Origin: Ruminiclostridium sufflavum DSM 19573
GTDB taxonomy: Bacteria; Bacillota; Clostridia; Acetivibrionales; DSM-1351
Direction of reading: 5' to 3'
Length of the DNA stretch: 64,000 nt
NCBI RefSeq assembly: GCF_003208175.1
Contig: NZ_QKMR01000004.1
Location: forward strand, 143,686 to 207,685
The notes under the pieces were generated by a model that was not told the origin of the DNA, made no database searches, and saw only the letters and a program-made list of their open reading frames with translations. Of the stretch, positions 27,229 to 35,410 are shown piece by piece; position 1 is the first letter of the stretch, and the number at the start of each line of letters is the position of its first letter. The position numbers and the translations under genes were made by a program.

Positions 27229-28605
27229 ATGGAACAGTTATTTGAAACTATGGAGCTGAACAGATCACTTGTTGATGCTCTTAGGAAGGTTAATATTACA
27301 GAGCCTACAGAGATTCAGTCAAAGGTGATACCTGAGGCACAGCGAAATAAGGATTTGATTATTCAGTCGGAAACGGGAACAGGAAAAACATTAGCGTATC
27401 TGCTTCCTCTTTTTGAGAAAATTGACACGCAGAAGAAGGAAATGCAGGCGATAATACTTGTACCAACTCATGAACTGGCTATACAGGTAGAGAGACAGAT
27501 AGAGCTGCTGTCTCAGAATTCAGAATTAAAGGCAACATCCACACCTGTAATAGGGGATGTTAACATACAGAGACAAGTCGAAAAGCTTAAGCAGAAGCCT
27601 AATATTATTGTTGGAACAGCAGGCAGGATACTTGAATTAATTCAAAAAAAGAAAATTTCTGCCCACACAATTAAAACGATTATTATAGATGAAGCTGACA
27701 AACTGCTGGATGACAGCTATATTGAAGGAACAAAAGCAGTTGTAAAAACCACTCTCAAGGAAAGACAAATATTAATCTGCTCTGCAAGTATATCTGCACG
27801 TACAATTGAACGTGCAAGGCTTTTTATGAAGGAACCGCTATTGATAAGGAGCACCCCGAAAATGCAGATTCCGGATGCAATTGAGCATATATACCTTGTG
27901 GCAGAACAGCGTGACAAAATTGAGGAGCTTAGAAAGCTTATCAGAGCAATTAACCCACAGAAGGCGATAGCATTCTGCGGCAGCGGCTATGACATTGAGG
28001 TGGTAACCGGAAAGCTTAAATACCATAAAATTAATGCTGACAGCTTGCATGGTTCAAATGTAAAGCTGGACAGAAAAAGGACAATGGATAATTTTAAATC
28101 CGGTAAGCTTCAGATATTGATTGCTACGGATATTGCAGCAAGAGGGCTTGACATTGAAGGAATAACTCATATAATAAATTTGGATATCCCTGAAAGAACT
28201 ATGGAATATCTGCACAGAGCTGGAAGAACAGGAAGAAACGGTAAGACAGGGATGACAATATCAATTGTGACAGAAAAGGAAATTGAGTTTATAAAGCAGT
28301 ATGAAAGGGAGCTTAACATCAAAATAATACCTAAATTAATACAGAATGGCGTTATTATGGAGTATAAGAAGAGCAATGCAAAAAATAAAAAGGCTTCTTC
28401 GGGTTTAAACAGCAGGACATACGGTGAATCGGGCTCAGGATATAAAAAAAACAGCCGTAGCAAGACAGACGGCAGATACAAAAAAAATGGCTACGGAAGT
28501 TCAGACAGCAGAAACAATTCAGAAGGTATCCATAAGTCAGATAAACAGCTTTCTGCAAACCGTGGAGCAAGCAGTAAGCCAAAGATTTTCAGAAAACCGA
28601 AATAA
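27229..28605 (+). CDS. DEAD-box RNA helicase
   Basis: A 458-aa protein. Motifs in order: Q motif near EPTEIQSKVIP, motif I ETGTGKT, motif II IDEADKLLDD, motif III SAS, then ARGLDI and HRAGRTGRNGKTG. After about residue 380 the tail is Ser/Gly/Lys/Asn-rich and disordered, typical of RNA-binding tails in cold-shock or ribosome-assembly helicases. AAGGAG precedes the ATG. Confidence 0.92.
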   Translation: MEQLFETMELNRSLVDALRKVNITEPTEIQSKVIPEAQRNKDLIIQSETGTGKTLAYLLPLFEKIDTQKKEMQAIILVPTHELAIQVERQIELLSQNSELKATSTPVIGDVNIQRQVEKLKQKPNIIVGTAGRILELIQKKKISAHTIKTIIIDEADKLLDDSYIEGTKAVVKTTLKERQILICSASISARTIERARLFMKEPLLIRSTPKMQIPDAIEHIYLVAEQRDKIEELRKLIRAINPQKAIAFCGSGYDIEVVTGKLKYHKINADSLHGSNVKLDRKRTMDNFKSGKLQILIATDIAARGLDIEGITHIINLDIPERTMEYLHRAGRTGRNGKTGMTISIVTEKEIEFIKQYERELNIKIIPKLIQNGVIMEYKKSNAKNKKASSGLNSRTYGESGSGYKKNSRSKTDGRYKKNGYGSSDSRNNSEGIHKSDKQLSANRGASSKPKIFRKPK

Positions 28606-28651
28606 GCCGGCATAAATACACCATTTATATAATTAAGGAGGTTAAGTTCTA

Positions 28652-29554
28652 ATGGATTCAACAACTATACCAAAAGCATGGGAAGGCATTTTGGACTCGG
28701 CAAGCTTTATACCGGTTACAAGTATGAAGTCTATTGAGCGTTATCGCGATACACGTTGGACAAAGAGACTTAGCATTCATGAAACCTTTGAGATGGTATA
28801 CATTAAGTCAGGTGAGGGCTTATTTGAAATAGGAAGTCAAAGTGTTGAAGTAGGTGCAAATGATATAGTTATAATTAAGCCGCATCAGCATCACCAGTTA
28901 AACGCGAAGTCAGCTCATGGCTGCGATTTTATTGTGCTTTATTTTAAATTTATGAATAAGGCTCACAAGGACTTATCTGAAACATCTCTGGCTGATTTTA
29001 TAAACTTTGTGAGCGGTAAGGATTCCGGTGCCTTTATAAATCTTAAGGTAAGCCAGAAAAATGATATTGTAGGGCTTCTTAACAGAATATTGAAAGAAAA
29101 AGCAAGTGATCAGCTGGGAAGTGATTTGCTGGATTATCTTATGCTTATGGAGCTGTTTGTTCTGATTTCAAGAGCACTTAAGGCTGAGTGGGAAAACAGT
29201 ATAAAAAATAAAAGTCCAAAAATTAAAGAGCTTATGCAATCAGCCATTCAATTTGTACAAAATAATTATGAGAGAGAAATATCCATTACTGATATTGCAA
29301 GATATGTTTTTCTGAGTCCGAGCTACTTTACAAGGGCATTTAAAGAGGAAACAGGCTTCAGTCCCATGCAGTATCTTCTGAATATCAGAATCAAGAGGTC
29401 CTGTGAGTTGCTTGAAGAAACCGATCTGAAGGTCGCAGATATAGCACACAGCGTGGGCTTTTCAAATCAGCAGAGATTTAACGATATATTCAAAAAGCAA
29501 ATAAAAATGACTCCAATGCAATACAGAAATACGTCAAAAAACATTCAAAATTAA
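28652..29554 (+). CDS. AraC-family transcription regulator
   Basis: A 300-aa protein. The N-terminal cupin-like sensor (about 25-140, with HETFEMVYIKSGEGLFEI and KPHQHHQLNA) is followed by two helix-turn-helix motifs in the last 100 residues (ISITDIARYVFLSPSYFTRA; KVADIAHSVGFSNQQRFNDI). The ligand is probably a sugar or small metabolite, unknown. AAGGAGG precedes the ATG. It is followed by its own terminator. Confidence 0.9.
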   Translation: MDSTTIPKAWEGILDSASFIPVTSMKSIERYRDTRWTKRLSIHETFEMVYIKSGEGLFEIGSQSVEVGANDIVIIKPHQHHQLNAKSAHGCDFIVLYFKFMNKAHKDLSETSLADFINFVSGKDSGAFINLKVSQKNDIVGLLNRILKEKASDQLGSDLLDYLMLMELFVLISRALKAEWENSIKNKSPKIKELMQSAIQFVQNNYEREISITDIARYVFLSPSYFTRAFKEETGFSPMQYLLNIRIKRSCELLEETDLKVADIAHSVGFSNQQRFNDIFKKQIKMTPMQYRNTSKNIQN

Positions 29555-29580
29555 TTAAAATAACGATAAATAACAGGAAG

Positions 29581-29636
29581 AACACTTTTTAGGATTAATA
29601 TATAATTGTTACATAAAGAAACTAAAGAGTGTTTTT
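29581..29636 (+). terminator. Terminator after the AraC gene
   Basis: AACACTTTTTAG at 29581-29592 pairs with CTAAAGAGTGTT at 29622-29633 (one G-T pair), followed by T's. The loop is about 29 bases, larger than usual. It separates the AraC gene from the leu genes. Confidence 0.6.
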
Positions 29637-29875
29637 AGGATTCATTTATTTTTTCCTGTACGTTGCTTCTTCTGTCTTTGAGAGTGAAGAAAAACAACAA
29701 TTGGAGCAGGATAACAATTTCCAGAGTCGGAGCGGAAATACAGAAGCTTAATCTAAGAACTCTGTTAATTTTCCGTAGAATTATAGATAACAGATAGCAG
29801 GTTTTTAAATATAAATGGCTTAAATCCTTTATATGAATCAGTGTAATACTTTAAGAAAAAGAGGAGGCGTTATAT
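29637..29875 (+). other. Leader region of leuCDB, no recognised element
   Basis: These 239 bases precede leuC. I looked for the T-box sequence and for a run of Leu codons in a leader peptide and saw neither. CAGAGT and ACTCTG, about 30 bases apart near 29735-29765, could form a weak stem. No promoter is clear. Confidence 0.3.
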
Positions 29876-31138
29876 ATGGGAATGACAATGACACAAAAAA
29901 TTCTTGCAGCTCATGCAGGACTGAATTCGGTGAAGCCGGGACAACTTATAAAAGCAAAGCTTGATATGGTTTTAGGCAATGACATAACCTCGCCGGTAGC
30001 TATTAAGGAATTTGACAAGGTAGGACTGGACAAAGTATTTGACATAAACAAGATTGCAATAGTTCCTGATCATTTTACACCAAACAAGGATATTAAATCT
30101 GCCGAGCAGGTAAAGATTTGCAGAGAGTTTTCAAAAAAAATGGGGATTGTAAACTTCTTCGAAGTCGGACAAATGGGTGTCGAGCATGCACTGCTTCCTG
30201 AAAAGGGACTTGTAGTTCCGGGAGATGTAGTAATAGGGGCTGACTCACATACCTGTACGTATGGTGCATTGGGCGCTTTTTCAACAGGAATAGGAAGTAC
30301 CGATATGGCAGCAGGAATGGCAACAGGAGAGGCATGGTTCAAGGTGCCGGAGGCAATTAAGTTTAAGTTGAAGGGAAAACCTCGCAAATGGGTTGGAGGA
30401 AAAGATGTTATTCTCCATATTATAGGTATGATAGGTGTGGACGGGGCTTTGTATAAATCAATGGAATTTACCGGAGAAGGATGCAGGGAGCTTTCCATGG
30501 ATGATAGATTTACCATTGCTAATATGGCTATTGAAGCAGGTGCCAAGAACGGAATCTTTGAGGTTGACGAAAAGACAGAGGAATATGTCAAGGAGCATTC
30601 TGTAAGAGCCTATACAGCTTATAAGGCAGATGAAGATGCGGAATACTGTTCAGCTTATGAGATTGATTTGGACACGATTAAGCCTACGGTTGCATTCCCC
30701 CACCTTCCTGAAAATGCACGTACAATAGACAATGTAGGAGATATAAAAATACATCAGGTAGTAATCGGTTCATGTACGAACGGAAGAATTGAGGATATGA
30801 GAATTGCCGCTGAGGTGTTAAAGGGCCGGAAGGTTCACGGGGATGTAAGATGTATTATTATTCCTGCAACTCAAAAGATTTGGAAGCAGGCAATGAATGA
30901 AGGCTTGTTTGATATATTTATTGATTCGGGAGCAGCTGTGAGTACACCTACATGCGGACCTTGTCTTGGAGGACATATGGGAATTCTGGCTAAAGGTGAA
31001 AGAGCGGTTTCCACCACAAACAGAAATTTTGTAGGACGTATGGGACACCCCGAAAGTGAGGTTTATTTGGCGAGTCCTGCTATAGCAGCGGCATCGGCAA
31101 TTTTAGGGAAAATTGCAGGACCGGAGGAATTGGATTAA
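29876..31138 (+). CDS. leuC: 3-isopropylmalate dehydratase large subunit
   Basis: A 420-aa aconitase-family protein. The iron-sulfur cysteines are visible in GSCTNGR and [22 protein letters not shown] and [11 protein letters not shown] are substrate-site motifs. With LeuD it isomerises 2-isopropylmalate in leucine synthesis. It is the short bacterial/archaeal type that could also act as homoaconitase-like, but the neighbouring leuB favours leucine. GAGGAGG precedes the ATG. Confidence 0.92.
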   Translation: MGMTMTQKILAAHAGLNSVKPGQLIKAKLDMVLGNDITSPVAIKEFDKVGLDKVFDINKIAIVPDHFTPNKDIKSAEQVKICREFSKKMGIVNFFEVGQMGVEHALLPEKGLVVPGDVVIGADSHTCTYGALGAFSTGIGSTDMAAGMATGEAWFKVPEAIKFKLKGKPRKWVGGKDVILHIIGMIGVDGALYKSMEFTGEGCRELSMDDRFTIANMAIEAGAKNGIFEVDEKTEEYVKEHSVRAYTAYKADEDAEYCSAYEIDLDTIKPTVAFPHLPENARTIDNVGDIKIHQVVIGSCTNGRIEDMRIAAEVLKGRKVHGDVRCIIIPATQKIWKQAMNEGLFDIFIDSGAAVSTPTCGPCLGGHMGILAKGERAVSTTNRNFVGRMGHPESEVYLASPAIAAASAILGKIAGPEELD

Positions 31139-31240
31139 TCAATGAATTATTTTCAGAGGACACATCTGCAAAAGCATATATGAAATGTGTCCGTTAATAT
31201 AGGTTAGGAGAACAATTACGAGGTGTGAGGAGGAAAATAT

Positions 31241-31729
31241 ATGAATGCTAAAGGCAAAGTTATAAAATACGGCAACAATGTTGATACAGATGTTATTATA
31301 CCTGCAAGATACTTGAATACATCAGATCCTGCCGAGCTGGCAAGTCATTGTATGGAGGATTTGGATGCTGGCTTTATATCAAAGGTAAAAAAAGGAGATG
31401 TAATGGTGGCAGGCAAGAATTTTGGCTGCGGCTCATCAAGAGAGCATGCTCCTATTTCTATAAAGGCATCGGGTATATCCTGTGTTATCGCTGAAACCTT
31501 TGCAAGAATATTCTATAGAAATTCAATTAATATAGGGCTTCCTATTATTGAATGTCCCGAGGCGGCTATCGATATAAAAGATAGTGATGAGGTTGAGATT
31601 GATTTTGACAAGGGAAGCATTAAAAATTTAACAACGGGTAAAGCATACCAAGGTCAGCCTTTTCCTGAATTTATGCAAGAAATTATCTCAGCTGACGGGC
31701 TGATTAACTATATAAAGAAGACGAAATAA
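31241..31729 (+). CDS. leuD: 3-isopropylmalate dehydratase small subunit
   Basis: A 162-aa protein of the compact LeuD type. [13 protein letters not shown] and [14 protein letters not shown] are family motifs. It forms the swivelling domain that partners LeuC. AGGAGG precedes the ATG, and an intergenic of 102 bases separates it from leuC. Confidence 0.93.
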   Translation: MNAKGKVIKYGNNVDTDVIIPARYLNTSDPAELASHCMEDLDAGFISKVKKGDVMVAGKNFGCGSSREHAPISIKASGISCVIAETFARIFYRNSINIGLPIIECPEAAIDIKDSDEVEIDFDKGSIKNLTTGKAYQGQPFPEFMQEIISADGLINYIKKTK

Positions 31730-31817
31730 GATTTATGTCTGAAAACAGCTTTAAAAAAGGAGCTGTCAGGGTTTTCGCCGGAATAGCCGGCTTGACATGA
31801 GGAATGGAGATGAGAAA

Positions 31818-32894
31818 GTGAATTATAAAATTACAGTACTGCCGGGAGATGGCATAGGTCCTGATATAATCAGGGAGTCCTTGGAGGTTTTAAAAGCAAT
31901 CGGGAATAAATACGGGCACAGCTTCGAGCTTACGGAAGCAGATCTTGGTGGAATAGCAATAGACAAGCATGGAGAACCGCTTCCACAGTCCACGATAGAT
32001 GCTTGTAAAAGCAGTGATGCCGTATTGCTGGGTGCGGTCGGAGGTCCTAAGTGGGATACGGTACCGGGAAATCTGAGGCCGGAGGCAGGGCTTCTGGGCA
32101 TCAGAGCTGCGTTAGGGTTATATGCCAATTTAAGGCCTGCAATAATATACAGTGCATTAATGGATGCATCACCGCTGAAATCGGAAATTATAAGCAATGG
32201 GATAGACATAATGGTTATCCGTGAGCTTACAGGGGGAATTTATTTCGGCAAGAGGGGCAGACTTGAAACTGATGGCGGAGAAGCTGCCTTTGACACTGAA
32301 ATGTACAATAGAACAGAGGTTGAGAGAATAGCTAAGGTTGGATTTGAGACTGCCATGAGGCGCGGGAAAAAGCTGATGTCTGTTGATAAAGCCAATGTTC
32401 TGGAAAGCTCAAGATTTTGGAGACAGGTTGTTGAAGAGGTTGCAAAGGATTATCCTGAAGTGGCTCTGAGCCATATGTATGTGGATAATGCAGCTATGCA
32501 GCTTGTCAGAAACCCTGCACAATTTGATGTGGTGCTTACCAGCAATATATTCGGAGATATATTATCTGATGAAGCCTCAATGATAACAGGTTCAATCGGG
32601 ATGCTGCCCTCGGCGAGTCTCGGAGCTGCAAGGCTTGGACTGTATGAGCCTATACACGGCTCGGCACCTGATATAGCAGGGCAGGACAAAGCAAATCCTA
32701 TAGCTACGATACTTTCTGTTGCAATGATGCTTAGGTATTCTCTTGATTTACCGGAAGAAGCTGCTGCTATCGAAAAAGCGGTAGTCAACATACTGGATAA
32801 AGGCTGCAGAACAGGAGACATAGCCTCAGCCGGAACAACTGCTGTGGGTACAAGAGAGATGGGAAGGCTTATAAGAGAGGAACTTTTAAAATAG
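31818..32894 (+). CDS. leuB: 3-isopropylmalate dehydrogenase
   Basis: A 358-aa NAD-dependent oxidative decarboxylase. It begins [35 protein letters not shown] and [10 protein letters not shown] are substrate and NAD motifs. GTG at 31818 with GGAG at about 31804 gives the usual N-terminus; an ATG at 31797 adds seven unsupported residues. Two small hairpins, 31745-31766 and 31777-31791, lie between leuD and leuB. It completes the leuCDB set; leuA is not in the window. Confidence 0.92.
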   Translation: MNYKITVLPGDGIGPDIIRESLEVLKAIGNKYGHSFELTEADLGGIAIDKHGEPLPQSTIDACKSSDAVLLGAVGGPKWDTVPGNLRPEAGLLGIRAALGLYANLRPAIIYSALMDASPLKSEIISNGIDIMVIRELTGGIYFGKRGRLETDGGEAAFDTEMYNRTEVERIAKVGFETAMRRGKKLMSVDKANVLESSRFWRQVVEEVAKDYPEVALSHMYVDNAAMQLVRNPAQFDVVLTSNIFGDILSDEASMITGSIGMLPSASLGAARLGLYEPIHGSAPDIAGQDKANPIATILSVAMMLRYSLDLPEEAAAIEKAVVNILDKGCRTGDIASAGTTAVGTREMGRLIREELLK

Positions 32895-32955
32895 TTAAAA
32901 TCCCTAAATATATATATGTTTTTTATGGCAGGCTCCATTTTATAAGACAGATATT

Positions 32956-33068
32956 GACTAAAGTCAATTACTGTTCAAGCTTTTGCAACGGTATTTACTT
33001 CTCCTTTTTCATTGGAATTAAGCTTTAAAGCTGATTTAAGTGCAGTTTGGGTTTGAAGATTGACTTTT
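32956..33068. repeat. Dispersed intergenic repeat, copy 1
   Basis: Its first 30 bases (32956-32985, GACTAAAGTCAATTACTG then TTCAAGCTTTTG) are identical to 35209-35238. An inner block ATTAAGCTT...AAGCTGATTT and a right end ATTGACTTT are shared with the 35209 copy. It lies in a gene-free stretch after leuB. Confidence 0.75.
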
Positions 33069-33120
33069 ATTATATAATGGAGCCTGTAAGCTTTTTTCTG
33101 GTATACTATTAAAAAGGCGG

Positions 33121-33282
33121 TTGACGGAAGTTCGCTTAAATGGTATATTGTTTTTAGAAAATATAAGCCACGAAGGCTTTATTGACTCAAATAATGATTT
33201 AGCTTGATTAATGATTAAGCTTTTACAAAATTAAACCACGAAGGGATGCTATAAGAATATGGCTCTTTTTGCGGTTTTTTAT
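33121..33282 (+). promoter_or_regulatory. Leader A: promoter, 5' hairpin and terminator before the His-tail gene
   Basis: TTGACG (33121-33126) and TATATT (33144-33149), 17 apart, form a promoter. The transcript would open with hairpin AAGCC-ACGAA-GGCTT (33165-33179) and then reach a terminator: AAACCACGAAGGGA near 33233-33246 pairs with TCTTTTTGCGGTT (33264-33276), followed by T's. The same layout precedes cbiM. This suggests a shared attenuation signal, perhaps metal-sensing. A further promoter-like pair lies near 33330-33360. The rest of 33283-33480 shows nothing I recognise. Confidence 0.55.
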
Positions 33283-33502
33283 TTGCCTGAGGTTTGTTAA
33301 AAGAGAGGATTTTTTGTGTTTCAGGAGCAAATTGAGGCTGATTTTTGAGTTGTGTGATAAAATAGAGTCTTGTGGCAGCAGGGTTATGCCTTCTAAATAT
33401 ATTTTTTCAGTGAAGGTATATTTTGGCTGGAATTAAGGGAAATTTACTTAATGAAAAGCGAGTTGTATTGAAGAGGACAGGTGTGAAAGGAGGCGCTGAA
33501 GA

Positions 33503-33682
33503 ATGTGCGGAGTAAATTATGAAAGCATTATAACAGAAATTGTGGTAGAAACGGTAAAGAACGAAAAGTTTTTTGAAAATATGACAGCAGAGGAAAAGGT
33601 CAAAGCTGTGGCTGAGTTATACAGAGCTCTTAGGCATGAAGTTATTGAGCATAGCCATGAGCATGTCCATACACATGAGTAA
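33503..33682 (+). CDS. 59-aa protein with a His-rich tail
   Basis: A short protein: acidic helical body (ESIITEIVVETVKNEK, then MTAEEKVKAVAELYRAL) and a tail IEHSHEHVHTHE with five His in ten residues, alternating with acidic residues, a likely nickel/cobalt/zinc site. AGGAGG lies 9 bases before the ATG. It sits between leader A and the cbiM leader. I do not recognise the family. A metal store or sensor serving CbiM is plausible. Confidence 0.75.
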   Translation: MCGVNYESIITEIVVETVKNEKFFENMTAEEKVKAVAELYRALRHEVIEHSHEHVHTHE

Positions 33683-33730
33683 GGCGGAAGGGATATTAAG
33701 GCAGAAATGCGTATTAATATGAAAAACCGG

Positions 33731-33924
33731 TTGACCGGAAGTAAAAGGCTATGATATATTAAGATTTGAAATTAAGCCATGAAGGCTTTGTGCAAAATTT
33801 TTCTGATTTCAAGGAGGCTTTTGCCTTGAAATCCTCCTATCGGTTAGCCGGCAGGAATCAACCTTGGGATGAACCCAAAAGATGCTTATTTTTAGGCTCT
33901 TTTTGGGTTTTTATTTTATTTTTT
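33731..33924 (+). promoter_or_regulatory. Leader B: promoter and riboswitch-like attenuator before cbiM
   Basis: TTGACC (33731) and TATATT (33755-33760), 18 apart, form a promoter. The transcript opens with hairpin AAGCC-ATGAA-GGCTT (33774-33788), near-identical to leader A. A perfect 10-bp stem GATTTCAAGG/CCTTGAAATC follows near 33806-33834. Terminator AACCCAAAAGATGC (33872) pairs with GCTCTTTTTGGGTT (33896-33909) with T's after. TTGGG near 33863 can pair with CCCAA, a competing antiterminator. The class is not one I recognise; a cobalt, nickel or cobalamin-linked signal is inferred from the downstream gene. Confidence 0.6.
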
Positions 33925-33942
33925 ATGAAAGGATTAGTTTTC

Positions 33943-34941
33943 ATGCATATACCTGATAATTATTTAAGCCCGTCAACCTGTGCGGTTATGGGCGCAGCTA
34001 TGGTTCCTGTATGGACAATTGCGGTAAGGAAGGTAAGGGAGGAAGTCTCGAAGGTGAGAATTCCGCTGTTGGGAATAGGCTCTGCTTTTTCCTTTCTTAT
34101 GATGATGTTTAATGTTCCTCTTCCCGGAGGAACTACAGGACATGCGGTAGGAGGAACTCTGCTTGCAATTCTGCTTGGCCCGTATTCTGCCTGTATATCT
34201 GTTACAGTCGCACTGCTTATTCAGGCATTGATGTTTGGGGACGGAGGAATTCTTGCCTTTGGTGCAAATTGTTTTAATATGGCATTTGTTCTTCCTTTTA
34301 TGGGATATTTTGTATATAAGTTTATTAAGGACAGGGTGAAATCAGAAAAAGGTGAATATGCGGCAATAGTAATTGGTTCGTATCTGGGGATAAATGCTGC
34401 TGCATTGTTGGCTGCAATCGAGTTTGGAATTCAGCCGGTACTTTTTAAAAGTGCTTTGGGACAGCCGCTGTATTGCCCGTATCCTTTATCGGCGTCCATA
34501 CCCGCAATGACAATACCGCATTTGCTTGTTGCAGGTATTGTTGAAGCAGTATTTACGGTTGCAGTATTCGCGTTTGTAAAAAAGGTATCACCCGGGACGA
34601 TATATGAAGGCTCAAAGCAGAAAATTAAGGCTGTATACGGTTTGGTTGCCGCTTTAATTTTGCTGACGCCAATCGGCCTTTTGGCAACAGGTACTGCTTG
34701 GGGAGAATGGGGTGCTGATGAAATAAAAGACGTTGTGTCCGGAGGCAATACCTTGGGCTTTATTCCGGAGGGAATGAAAAACGGCTTTAGTTTTGAAGCT
34801 GTCATGCCGGATTATACTATAAACGGTTTACCCGAAATTGCGGGATATATAGTATCTGCAGCAGCAGGCGCAGCTATTTTTGTTATTTTATTTAAAATTA
34901 TAGCAGGCATTAAAAAAAATAATGCAGACAAAGGCCGATAA
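33943..34941 (+). CDS. cbiM: Orphan CbiM cobalt/nickel transporter component, fused C-terminal helix domain
   Basis: A 332-aa membrane protein. It begins MHIPDNYLSPST, giving the N-terminal Met-His metal site, and has PGGTTGHAVGG with the further His. About seven to eight helices fit CbiM, the substrate-specific part of an energy-coupling-factor transporter; the C-terminal part with GYIVSAAAGAAIFVILFKI resembles the PDGLE/CbiN-type extension. CbiQ and CbiO are not adjacent, so the ATPase module must lie elsewhere or be absent. GAAAGGA precedes ATG 33943; an in-frame frame extends further upstream but through the leader. Confidence 0.85.
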   Translation: MHIPDNYLSPSTCAVMGAAMVPVWTIAVRKVREEVSKVRIPLLGIGSAFSFLMMMFNVPLPGGTTGHAVGGTLLAILLGPYSACISVTVALLIQALMFGDGGILAFGANCFNMAFVLPFMGYFVYKFIKDRVKSEKGEYAAIVIGSYLGINAAALLAAIEFGIQPVLFKSALGQPLYCPYPLSASIPAMTIPHLLVAGIVEAVFTVAVFAFVKKVSPGTIYEGSKQKIKAVYGLVAALILLTPIGLLATGTAWGEWGADEIKDVVSGGNTLGFIPEGMKNGFSFEAVMPDYTINGLPEIAGYIVSAAAGAAIFVILFKIIAGIKKNNADKGR

Positions 34942-35000
34942 GTTTATAGTGCGTTAAAGTCGCAGCCGTAGCTGTTTTTTGGCAAATACATATGTTTGTC

Positions 35001-35084
35001 GGCTAATTCATGCAATTATTTGCAAGCTGACTAAAGTCAATTACTTTTGCCTTGAGAAATCCGGGCACCTGCAATTTTCAACTG
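35001..35084. repeat. Intergenic repeat, related to 39790-39859 and to copy 1
   Basis: GGCTAATTCATGCA (35001-35014) and GCAATTTTCAACTG (35071-35084) recur near 39790 and 39846 as AGCTGATTCATGCA and ATAATTTTCAACTG. Between them, GACTAAAGTCAATTACT at 35029-35045 is the third copy of the 32956 motif. Confidence 0.5.
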
Positions 35085-35112
35085 ACCTCATCATAATCGA
35101 TGGGGTTTTTGT
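35085..35112 (+). terminator. Terminator after cbiM
   Basis: ACCTCATC (35085-35092) pairs with GATGGGGT (35099-35106; one G-T pair) around a 6-base loop and is followed by TTTTTG. It ends the cbiM transcript. Confidence 0.75.
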
Positions 35113-35121
35113 TTTTCTCCG

Positions 35122-35185
35122 TCTTAATTTTTCTTAATTTTTCTCCCATTATTTCTTAATTCTATTCAATTAAAATTATAGATGA
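35122..35185 (+). promoter_or_regulatory. Direct-repeat response-regulator sites and promoter before the MMPL gene
   Basis: TCTTAATTTT occurs at 35122-35131 and again at 35132-35141, with TCTTAATTCT at 35154-35163, a spacing of 10 then 22 bases. Such tandem half-sites are typical of OmpR-family regulators. The third lies where a -35 would be, ahead of TATAGAT near 35178. The regulator encoded at 39972 is the obvious candidate. Confidence 0.5.
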
Positions 35186-35208
35186 GCAACAGAAGCAGAG
35201 AAAGCTGT

Positions 35209-35338
35209 GACTAAAGTCAATTACTGTTCAAGCTTTTGAGACGATCTCTTTATAGCGTCTTTTCAGAAAAATTAAGCTTAAAGCTGATTTTTAACGCAGT
35301 TCGGGAGGCTTTAGCCGGCAGTAATTGACTTTGATAAA
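35209..35338. repeat. Dispersed intergenic repeat, copy 2, with 14-bp inverted ends
   Basis: AAAGTCAATTACTG at 35213-35226 is perfectly complementary to CAGTAATTGACTTT at 35319-35332, giving a palindromic element of about 125 bp with inner GAATTAAGCTT-like and AAAGCTGATTT blocks shared with copy 1. No transposase gene; MITE-like or structured-RNA repeat. Confidence 0.7.
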
Positions 35339-35350
35339 AAAAAGAATAAA

Positions 35351-35410
35351 GGGGGGACCGAGTCCATGCCGGGGCTTAAAAGGTCTTAGGCAAAAGAGCC
35401 GCACATGGAC
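35351..35410 (+). promoter_or_regulatory. Possible leader peptide and hairpin over the MMPL start
   Basis: GGGGGG at 35351-35356 precedes ATG 35366, opening a 7-codon frame (MPGLKRS) that stops at about 35389. GTCCATG (35362-35368) is complementary to CATGGAC (35404-35410), which contains the MMPL start codon. The two starts could compete, but this is speculative. Confidence 0.3.

Noticed and set aside
29637-29875. T-box or leucine leader before leuC
   Set aside because: No T-box sequence, specifier loop or Leu-codon run was visible.
30070-30591. Long open frames antisense to leuC (173 aa) and to leuB (162 aa, 32450-32938)
   Set aside because: They lie wholly opposite well-conserved genes, lack ribosome sites and have Ser/Pro-rich translations typical of mirror frames.
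33121-33924. Cobalamin riboswitch upstream of cbiM
   Set aside because: The cobalamin-box consensus was not found; other features differ. A different class remains possible.
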